Source: Alentia gelatinosa
Taxonomy: Eukaryota > Annelida > Polychaeta > Phyllodocida > Polynoidae
Assembly (NCBI GenBank): GCA_950022655.1
Contig: OX465584.1
Location: 57,756,335-57,820,334, forward strand
Direction of reading: 5' to 3'
Length of the DNA stretch: 64,000 nucleotides
The notes below the pieces were generated by a model. It was not told the origin of the DNA. It did no database searches and was given only the letters and a program-made list of their open reading frames with translations. Positions 1-8,043 of this stretch are shown here, piece after piece; position 1 is the first letter of the stretch, and the number at the start of each line of letters is the position of its first letter. The position numbers and the translations under genes were made by a program.

Positions 1-314
1 TCTGTCCCTCTCTCTCTCTTTCTCCCTCCCTCCTTCTCTCTCTCCCTCTCTCTCTTTCTCCCTCTCTCTGTCCCTCTCTCTTTCTCTTTCTCCCTCTCTC
101 TCTTTCTCCCTCTCTCTCTCTGTCCCTCTCCCTCTCTCTCTTTCTCCGTCTCTCTCTCTCTGTCCCTCTCTCTTTCTCCCTCTCTCCCTCTCTCTCTCTC
201 CCTCTCTCTCCATCTCCCTCTCTCCCTCCCTCCCTCTCTCTCCCTCCCTCCCTCCTCTCTCTCTCTCTCTGTCCCTCTGTCCCTCTCTCCCTCCCTCTCT
301 CTCTCTCTCTCTCG
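1..314. repeat. (CT)n / CCCTCT-rich simple repeat
   Basis: The stretch is almost pure pyrimidine on the plus strand, built of CTCTCT, CCCTCC and TTTCTC units. It is a degenerate microsatellite and has no coding potential. Confidence 0.97.
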
Positions 315-1160
315 GCTCTGGTGAACGTCCTACCTGATCGCCTTTCCTGCTTCCCCTGCCCCCTGCTGTGCCCTTCCACATCTGTGCATGACGTCTCTGT
401 ACCTTTCATGTCATTATCACATTGCAGTCCTCCACGCCTGTCCAGAAACTACACATGTAAAAAAGAAGATGCCCTTTATTCTAAGAATTCTAAAATTTTC
501 TTAGAGTCACTAATGGTCAGTATGATACTCTGAGTTCTTTTGAAAGCAAGACAATTTCTTTTTCTTAGCCATCATTGAAATTAAATCTTTCGCGTTACCC
601 ACCTTCTGCTAGGTGTAATTTCAAAATAACCAGATTGAATCACTAATTACATTGAAGATGGTCACACAGAGATAAAGAAAGACATGATGCGTAGACTATC
701 TCGGGAACAGTTTAATGGAAATACTAATTCAGGTTTTGACGGAAAACTAATAATAAACCCATCGGAAGCTCTACAAAGTACCGTTGTAAATTAATGTTCT
801 TCGTCAGAGGCAGTTGAAAAATTACTAATAAGGTATGCATACCACATATATATATCCTTACTGATGTACATCCAAAGGTAGAATTCTTGGAAATCTTTCT
901 CCCAACCTGTCTTATGCATGTCCTTGCGTTGCTATATTGAGGTGTGTCAATTTAACATCTACATCTACATCACACACACTGGATATGAGTCAATGCTGAG
1001 GTCTATTTTGTTCATGTCTCATTAGTTATTTTCTAGTTCACATTATGGTTTTCTTACCTTGTCATCGAAGCACAAATGTGATATTTCTCAGTAAAAGGAG
1101 GTGTCCTTGATTATAGACCACTCACAAAAAAACCTTGTATTTTTACTTCCCCTCCTTTTC
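315..1160. other. no gene seen
   Basis: AT-rich non-coding sequence. I see no exon-like segment, no TIR element and no RNA gene. Confidence 0.6.
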
Positions 1161-1194
1161 CACATTACTATATATACCCATGCCATATTTACTG

Positions 1195-1660
1195 TTAGGC
1201 CTGGCGTCCACCTACTACGATGGAAATTTAGCCCTACCAATATGGCACCGATACAGTAGGTGTCCTTTCTGTAACTGGTAGCCTAACTAACCATTGTATA
1301 GTCAATGTAAACGCTTAAATAGTATCCTTCCGAATCCCTAACAATTATATGTAAATAATACATTTATTAGCCATTAAGGCCTGGCGTCCACCTACTACGA
1401 TAGGATTTAGACCTACCGATATGGCACCGATACAAAAAGTTAATATCGGAGACATATCGGGAAGGTGCAAAATCGTAGATATATGTCTAGACATGCCAAT
1501 CCACCACACATTGTATAGGGTTTTTATCGGTGTCTAATCGCAGAAACGTGGTCAACTGCCCCAATATTAGGTGACCTTCCGACGCGATTTTGATTTTCTA
1601 TCGGGAGGTGCATCGTAGACCATATCGGAGCCATATATCGTAGTAGGTGGACGCCGGGCT
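1195..1660. mobile_element. TIR element with TTA target duplication, plus a half copy
   Basis: Inverted ends CGTCCACCTACTACGAT (1385-1401) and ATCGTAGTAGGTGGACG (1637-1653) bound an element at 1377-1660. TTA stands directly on both outer sides (1374-1376, 1661-1663), as expected of a 3-bp TWA duplication of the PIF/Harbinger type. A second left end at 1198-1221 shows another, truncated copy alongside. No transposase is present. Confidence 0.75.
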
Positions 1661-1905
1661 TTATCTCACCCCGGTATTTTTCTCCATAGGCTTTACATTA
1701 GGAACTCGTACTCCACGACCGTGAGGTTCGTGCACCCAATACTCAATGGCTAATTTGGTGATTCTTTTTATCAATAAATCTTGTTATACGGGGTGAGATA
1801 AAATCAGAAACCCACTCGATGAAAAAGCTTGGTCCGCACTTCACCTCGTTTGACAAACTCGGTTGAGTACGGACCAAGCTATTTTCATCTCGTGGGTTTC
1901 CTTCT
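1661..1905. mobile_element. TCA-type TIR element with attached hairpin
   Basis: TTATCTCACCCC at 1661 and GGGGTGAGATAAA at 1791-1803 are inverted ends. Directly after the right end comes a long hairpin (1806-1903) with arms AGAAACCCACTCGATGAAAA / TTTTCATCTCGTGGGTTTC. Non-autonomous; no ORF. Confidence 0.75.
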
Positions 1906-2384
1906 AATAAATACGCACCATTTCGCCACATAAAGTAAAAAATGCTGTACAGAACAGTGTTCCGCACGGGAAAATTCGGAACACTCCCGCAACCGTTTTT
2001 TCTTTTTTAAATAAAAGCAGTTAAGCCAATTGAAATTAATGATTTTTTCTTAATGTCGGGTGTATTATATATAGAGCGACCTACCATGCTTGTACAAGCG
2101 ACAATACTCGATGATAATTTACGGTTTGTACGAAACTCCGCGTAAACGCCTTGTTCCGTACGAACCGTAAATTATCATCTCGTTCTGTCGCTTGTACAGC
2201 ATGGTCAGGACGTTCTATATAATTACTTTTATCTCAGCCCTGGTGAAAGTTTAGCCATAGGAATAACTTTTTATTTTATTAGAGATCATAATTTATCCAT
2301 TCGGACGGTTTTACATCATGGCTTACCCTCTTACAGATAGTTTCGCCATGTTACGTTAATGGTGGAATAAAGATACTTTGTACT

Positions 2385-2667
2385 AATGTCAAGAGACATC
2401 ACGAGTTTGAGTACGAGTTAATTCATGTCATGCATTTTGTTGGCTCCGTAATATCATGAGTCGAAGACGAGTGACATTACGGAGGCAACAAAATGAGTGA
2501 CTTAAGTAAACTCCAAAGAGTGGCGTCTAGATTTTATCCTACCCCGCTTCCACTTTTTTTTCAGTATTAGAAAGTAGTGACATAAATAACACTTTATGTC
2601 ACACCCGTGACATAAACAAGTCTCACGTTAAATCTATGGCGTTTTTTTTTATCAGGGGAAGGATAAA
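2385..2667. mobile_element. hairpin plus CTA-type TIR element
   Basis: A hairpin (about 2400-2515) with arms around ATTTTGTTGGCTCCGTAAT and TTACGGAGGCAACAAAAT precedes inverted ends TTTATCCTACCCC (2533-2545) and GGGGAAGGATAAA (2655-2667). The same order, hairpin then TIR pair, recurs at 4640-4931. Confidence 0.75.
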
Positions 2668-2924
2668 CAGTGATACATAACTAGTATCCCATGTCTCCGT
2701 TCATAATACGCCATTCAAATATTTATAACCTTGTTAAATAGAGGATGGGAAAAGATAAAATGAAATGGAATGTGTCTTGACCTGTCTTGTGTGTGCATTA
2801 CCTCCCGAGGATTATCTAAAAAATTCTGGGAGTGGTTTAATACCCTGTTTTCTCAGAAACCGACCCTTAATTTTGGATAAGCCTTGAGCGATTTCTTAAA
2901 AGAACTCTTACTCTCTATATTCCC

Positions 2925-3880
2925 TGGACACCCTCGTCCTGGCAGTTTGATATATCCAACCATCACCAACGTAAAGTGACAATACTACACCATGTTCGTG
3001 GCAGTGTGATGGGAGATGATGTCATACGTAACTGGCCAATCAGCGACCAGGGACCAGGGACCTGTTTCACTAGTTTTTTGACATGTCTAGATGGCGTCTA
3101 GATTGTGTGTCCGGTTTCACAAGAACCAGACATTAGACTTCGTTTTGTCCGTTCTTGCTTGAACTGTTTGTGCCGCTTTTCATGTCTGTCTAACACTTTT
3201 GTCACGAAACTAGTGAAACAGGTCCATGATGTGTAGATTTGTCTAATTCTTATGTTTGGGGTCTGTCTTTTCCCAAGGGCAGCTACTTGTGTTGTCACAA
3301 AACTAGACAACCCCAATGTCTGTATGGTTTCACAGTCTAAAAGTGTTAGACAGACATGAAAAGCGGTGCAAACAAGAACAGACAATACAAAGTCACGTTT
3401 CATAATGCATGTCACATCTATTGTCGCATGTTGTGTCACAATGTTGGTGTTGCAAACAGTGACACTACAGCGCCACTTGTGCCAGCGCTACTTGTGTTGT
3501 CATGAAACTAGTCAACTCCAATCTGTCCGTATGGTGTAACAGACGCCATCTAGACATGTCACGAAACTATTGAAACAGGTCCCTGGCAGGATTTCAGAGA
3601 GCAGACAAGACATCAACATGGAGATTTTCACATTCCTTACTGGATTTGCGAATAAATTCGAATTATCAACATGTGATGCTATTCTAGTGTCCGTGAAAGC
3701 GATGACATAAATCAAGAACGGTACTCGAATAGTAAAATACACAATACTCCACTTGTTTGGGTACAATGTAATCATCACTCTGCTTTTCCTGTAGACGATT
3801 GCCTTGCATCAAAACTCATGGACTCTTGTGTATTTATACGATCCTCGATACGGTTCTATATGATTACTTCCTTCTATAGG
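2925..3880. mobile_element. TCA-type long element split by a CWG-family insertion
   Basis: The left part (2945-3050, ending CCAATCAGCGACCAG) and the right part (3587-3870, starting CAGGATTTCAGAGAG) are continuous in the related copy at 33657-33850. The right part ends in a hairpin (3715-3860) with the usual AATACACAATACTCCAC / TTGTGTATTTATACGA arms. Confidence 0.65.
3051..3586. mobile_element. CWG-target TIR element
   Basis: Inverted ends GGACCTGTTTCACTAGTTTT (3058) and the complement of ...AACTATTGAAACAGGTCC (ends 3582). CAG occurs at both sides of the outer boundaries (3048-3050, 3587-3589), and the uninterrupted host repeat has a single CAG. It contains internal inverted copies of TGTCTAGATGGCGTC and ACTAGTGAAACAGGTCC, so it is itself composite. 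No ORF of note. Confidence 0.7.
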
Positions 3881-3990
3881 CCCGTTTCCATTGGCCGACG
3901 AAAAGGATGTAGATTTTATGTGCTCTACTAATAGCCTATTTCCATTTTGTGTCAGCAGTGCTGAGGTCCGTCGGTGGTCCCTGACTATAT
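3880..3990. repeat. partial GGCC foldback repeat
   Basis: CCCGTTTCCATTGGCCGACG recurs near 21910 and, as related sequence, near 22170. Only a partial unit is present here. Confidence 0.5.
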
Positions 3991-4033
3991 ATAGCGATGA
4001 CAGGCCTTATGAATGCGGTAGAACCAAGATCCG

Positions 4034-4330
4034 GGACCTGTTTCAATAGTTTTGTGACATGTCTATATGGCGTCTGTGACACCATACAGACAAATCACAA
4101 GACTGCAATCGATGACACGCGGAATTTCACTCCCTTCCCGTAGGAATTAAGCAATGACACTTTAACATGATTAGGGGATACATATAACCTATAATCGTTC
4201 CAAATATGAAGAAGATTAGCCGCTCCGATCCGCTGATATTTGCTAGACTTTTTCCGTTGTTACTTGCACTGTTGGTGCCGCTGTTGATGTCTGTCTAGGC
4301 CTAATGTCACGAAACTACTGAAACAGGTCC
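4034..4330. mobile_element. CWG-target TIR element, short copy
   Basis: Ends GGACCTGTTTCAATAGTTTT and its complement ending CAGGTCC at 4330. The flanks are CCG on the left and CTG on the right, a CWG duplication with one apparent C/T change. Internal sequence near 4131-4210 is shared with the larger copies at 12132 and 33880. Confidence 0.65.
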
Positions 4331-4639
4331 CTGCTGGACACACCACAGACTTGGTCCAAATCCAGGCCACAATCTGACTTTAATGGTATGACAAGGAGGT
4401 CGAGTGCCCTTCAAAGTGACAGGCAGTGCAAGTGTATTGTACTCAACAATATAATCATCTTAGTATAAATAATCGTCAGAGAATCAGAGCTAGACCAGCA
4501 TTTATATCGGAGCTGCGTAGCTCAGAACAGTTCAAGATGCAGTCATCCTGGCTCTAAGTCGGAAATTGTAAGATAGTGCCACTGTAGTCCGGGGACAATC
4601 ATTATCATTTCAGCTATAATCTGCAGGTATTCGTGAGAC

Positions 4640-4931
4640 AAGGCTAATATCAAGAGACGTCACGAGTTTGAGTCTGAGTTTATTTATGCCACGCATTTTG
4701 TTGGCTCCGTAATGTCATTCGTCTTCGACTCGTGAAAATATGGAGCCAACAAAATGCGTGGCATGAATATACTTAGACTCAAACTCGTGACGTCTAGATT
4801 TTATCCTACCCCGTTTCCATATTTTTTTAGTATCAGAAAGTAGTGGCATAAACAACACTTTATGTCACTACCCGTGACATAAACAAATCCCATGTTAAGC
4901 CTATGGCGTTTTTTATTAGGGGTAGGATAAA
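4640..4931. mobile_element. hairpin plus CTA-type TIR element
   Basis: The hairpin arms (about 4650-4720 and 4735-4795) include GTCACGAGTTTGAGTCTGAG and its complement, with a CGTCTTCGACTCG loop. Then come ends TTTATCCTACCCC (4800-4812) and GGGGTAGGATAAA (4919-4931). The interior holds the family motif ATGTTAAGCCTATGG. Confidence 0.8.
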
Positions 4932-5250
4932 ACTCCTTTATGGCAACTCCCCTCCCCCAAATAAAAAGGATAAAATTAAAATCCATAATTTTGATAAATC
5001 TGTATCCACATGAGACTTGTTTGTTTATATAAACATGGTGGTATATACAGTTAGAGAAACCGACCAAGTGTATTATAGAGAGATAAAAATTGTCATGACT
5101 TCTCGCATGAAGGCCAGTGTATATAAATATATATTTATATCTATATATAAACATATATATATACATACATTAAAAGAATTTCCACTGGAAAATTTTTCCA
5201 CAGAATAACGTTCCAGTAGATAAACTCCCCCCTTCGGGTCTATATATATA

Positions 5251-5321
5251 CATAGTGAGGAAAAAATTCTTCAAATAAGTCGCCGTTCTCTTCCTCGTGG
5301 AGGTGTGTGGCGGGTTCTTTA

Positions 5322-5331
<10 letters not shown>
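5251..5331 (-). repeat. inverted pLTR fragment at the PLE head
   Basis: This is the reverse complement of the first roughly 80 bases of the pLTR (5403-5481), for example GTGAGGAAAAAATTCTTCAA against TTGAAGAATTTTTTCCTCAC. A short inverted pLTR piece at the upstream end is a recurring feature of PLE insertions. Here it would fold with the pLTR into a long hairpin. Confidence 0.9.
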
Positions 5332-5362
<31 letters not shown>

Positions 5363-5403
5363 AAAAAAAAAAAAAAAAATTAAAAAAAAAAAAAAAAAAA
5401 TTT

Positions 5404-6074
5404 AAATAAAGAACCCGCCACACACCTCCACGAGGAAGAGAACGGCGACTTATTTGAAGAATTTTTTCCTCACTATGTCACATCATTACCATCATCCAGC
5501 CAGCTACCCACAATGTGACTAGATAGAAACTAATGCTCCCTAAACACACCAAACAAATGGTGTGTACTCCACCCCCAGACTGACAAACTATAAAAACAAT
5601 AGTTTGACAGCATACAAAGATCAGCCAATCATAGCCTGAATGAGATTAACAATAATCGAAACTGCTGGTATGATAGAGTAAAGGAATTCCTCACTCTATA
5701 ATACATAAAACACCCCCTGCTCAAATAACTTGTGCATCTAAAACAGAGATGCCACCTAGTGGGAAACACAAACACTTCCCAAAATGGCCACCAGATAGAG
5801 AACACACTGCTGACAAACCGGCAACCAGCTACCTGGTCCCATAGACCCAAGATAGAAGCCCTATGATTGGCTGACAGCCTTTCCCGCCTCTCTTTGTCTA
5901 TGGGAAGGACCAATAATAATGCAGAACTTGGTACATGTGACCAAACAGGACCAATGGGGACCAGGGTGACAAAGAACATTAACATTTTTTCCTCAGTCTG
6001 AACAGAACAGCAACGAGGATCTAGTCACATACCAGCAGTAGCTCAAGCGATCACGACGTCTCCTATACATTCTA
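5404..6074 (+). repeat. 5' pLTR of the PLE
   Basis: 671 bases repeated at 10658-11328 without a difference that I could find. It contains CCAAT motifs in both orientations (AGCCAATCATAG at 5623-5634, CTATGATTGGCT at 5861-5872) and a hammerhead-like core. It should supply the promoter for ORF1, which begins 77 bases downstream. Confidence 0.9.
5636..5670 (+). ncRNA. hammerhead-ribozyme-like motif, 5' pLTR
   Basis: Core CTGAATGA (5636-5643), a stem GATT/AATC (5644-5647 with 5654-5657), then GAAA (5658-5661), C, a five-base loop, and GUA (5668-5670). This is the order of a hammerhead with a one- or two-pair stem III. One extra A sits in CTGA-A-TGA compared with the consensus CUGANGA. Flanking ATCATA (5628-5633) and TATGAT (5669-5674) can pair, but four bases separate the first arm from the core and TATGAT overlaps the GUA, so stem I is irregular. 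Hammerheads are known in PLE pLTRs; activity here is not shown. Confidence 0.5.
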
Positions 6075-6150
6075 CATACAGTATCTACAAGTGTACACAC
6101 CGTACACTCCCTGCATAGCATACCGACCTTAGGAGAGCTGTGTCAGACCG

Positions 6151-8043
6151 ATGGCAAGCCAAAGCCAACACGCCGAGGACGAAGTGCGTACTCCCCGTAC
6201 GACTCCAAAGCGGAAACAACAACGTGAGGAGGTTGGACTGAACACGACTCCTTCAGCCAGTGGAGTGTTCTTTACCACCGCCACCAAACGCAGACGCACG
6301 GACGATGACGGCAGCGGCCCGACACTAGAGGAATCCCCCACACAGGGCCCTCTTGTGTCCCACACTTCGCCCAACGACCCGGTCACCGACTATGGGGTTA
6401 GGGCAGAGAGTGGCACCGTCGGACGCCCGCTAACCGGCGATGAGGTGAGCTCAGTCATGTTCTCAGGTTACCTTTCGCACTTTGGGTCTCCGCGCCACCA
6501 TGCGGATGATTCCAACCATTGTTGTCCAACTGATCACGATGTGTCAGGTCTCGCCTATAACAATGAAACCCACGTTCAAAGTTCCAATCGGGACACCGAG
6601 CTGGGCCGACGCAACCGACACTATCGGAATGCAGTCAATACAGAAAGAGTCAAAGTATCTTTGATAACTGACTTTTTCAAACCTTGCCAGAGTAAAACAC
6701 TCGGGCATGCCACAGTGAAGCCTGGAAGCACAAGCGCCAGGCATACACTGCCCACCGGTGTACGTCACACCAACACACACGAACATGGTGCAACTGACAC
6801 CAGTTCGAATAAGCAAATTGGTGTAAACACACATTTTGCTAAATCACATCACAAGGCTGACAATACAAGCCCAGTGATGGGAAATAGAACCTTTGGTGCC
6901 GAGAATGTCGTCATGACAACTCGGCCAGTGGGTTCCAGTCCCTATCAGGCCGAACAGGACTCTTGTGGCAATACACTAGAGATCCTACGAAGCCTAGACA
7001 CACTCCCCAATGAGGACAGTCCGAAAGGGCATCCGAATGAGGGAGAGTGCCACGAAAAACAACCAACTCGGAAGTCGATGAACACCGAGAAGGCAAAAGT
7101 GGCAGGTATTGCTTGTAATAACCCGAATATGAGTAAAACCACTATGGTAAATGTCAATATGACACCCCTACCAGACAATATTCTGTACAAAGAATACAAT
7201 ATAAGGAACTACAATAGCAAATCGATAGACAACTATGTAGCTCATGACGACATAAATTTGTCCGCGTTATTGCCTGATAATATTGACACGATTGACACTA
7301 ATAATTTTGTCTCTTCCTCACAGGCAATTGATGCAATGCTGCCAGAAATCGCTCACCTTGCGTGGCGCGATCTCCGTGACGTGAATAGCCGCTACCACAA
7401 AACGGAAGCAAGGGCCGTATTCTACGAGTCGTGCGTGGAACTAGGCCACATCGAACCCTGGACTGCTGGACTAGCCCCTATTCCAGCATACATTACGCCA
7501 GCGGTACGCTCCCGGATCATAACCGAGAGACAGGAGTCTGCCAAACGCATCAGTGACATGGCGGCAAAATCCCTGCGGGCCCAACAGAAACTTGAACGAG
7601 CCCGAAGGGAACAAATCAGTGGAATGCTTTACAACATGACCCGAAACTCAGGCACCGAGAGGGAAGAAGCCAAACGCCAGATCACCGAGACCCGCGCACA
7701 CACCGACATAACGGCCAAGCGGGACTGGAAGAAAGAAAAGGCAATCTTCGCGGAACGGATCAATCGGCGAGCCAACAGGAGACCCACCGACCTGCAGCTG
7801 GCCGACCCGTTCACCGCTAGAGGCACATTCAACAACCCCAAGGGGAGTGCTACTGCCACTGCGGCCTCTGCTGCAGAAGGCAAACCAACAGAATCTCAGG
7901 ATTTTCAAAAACCCCAGCCCGAGGCACCTCCAGCGGGAAGCAAACGGGGAAGGGGACGCGGAGGAAGAGCTCAGCGACGCCAAGGAAACCGCCAAAACAG
8001 GGACCCGCGTCAGCTCAAAAAAACCAATGCCACCAACCAGTGA
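6151..8043 (+). CDS. PLE ORF1 protein (630 aa)
   Basis: Begins at ATG 6151, the first ATG-started long frame after the 5' pLTR. The protein is hydrophilic. The first 60 residues are rich in Lys, Arg and Thr. A helical, charged stretch around residues 463-545 (QKLERARREQ, KRQITETRAH, KRDWKKEKAI) is likely coiled coil, and a Gly/Arg-rich basic tail at residues 600-612 (KRGRGRGGRAQRR) suits RNA binding. I see no catalytic motif. An upstream ORF1 occurs in some PLEs, and its role, probably an RNA-binding partner of the RT, is poorly known. The stop TGA at 8041 overlaps the start of ORF2. Confidence 0.85.
   Translation: MASQSQHAEDEVRTPRTTPKRKQQREEVGLNTTPSASGVFFTTATKRRRTDDDGSGPTLEESPTQGPLVSHTSPNDPVTDYGVRAESGTVGRPLTGDEVSSVMFSGYLSHFGSPRHHADDSNHCCPTDHDVSGLAYNNETHVQSSNRDTELGRRNRHYRNAVNTERVKVSLITDFFKPCQSKTLGHATVKPGSTSARHTLPTGVRHTNTHEHGATDTSSNKQIGVNTHFAKSHHKADNTSPVMGNRTFGAENVVMTTRPVGSSPYQAEQDSCGNTLEILRSLDTLPNEDSPKGHPNEGECHEKQPTRKSMNTEKAKVAGIACNNPNMSKTTMVNVNMTPLPDNILYKEYNIRNYNSKSIDNYVAHDDINLSALLPDNIDTIDTNNFVSSSQAIDAMLPEIAHLAWRDLRDVNSRYHKTEARAVFYESCVELGHIEPWTAGLAPIPAYITPAVRSRIITERQESAKRISDMAAKSLRAQQKLERARREQISGMLYNMTRNSGTEREEAKRQITETRAHTDITAKRDWKKEKAIFAERINRRANRRPTDLQLADPFTARGTFNNPKGSATATAASAAEGKPTESQDFQKPQPEAPPAGSKRGRGRGGRAQRRQGNRQNRDPRQLKKTNATNQ

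Larger units (their letters stand above)
1165..2225. mobile_element. foldback element interrupted by nested insertions
   Basis: The left end (1165-1194, ACTATATATACCCATGCC...) and the right part (1909-2225) together match an uninterrupted copy at 38085-38412. About 0.7 kb of other elements (1195-1905) sits inside it. The right part holds a hairpin at 2083-2211 whose arms read CCATGCTTGTACAAGCGACA / TGTCGCTTGTACAGCATGG. Confidence 0.7.

Noticed and set aside
5629..5985. 118-codon minus-strand frame in each pLTR (also 10883-11239)
   Set aside because: It is identical because the pLTRs are identical. Antisense to the element, no recognisable protein, not present in the second PLE.
5985..6000. 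CTGAGGA on the minus strand as a hammerhead core
   Set aside because: Followed by an A-run with no stem II or GAAA box in the right place.
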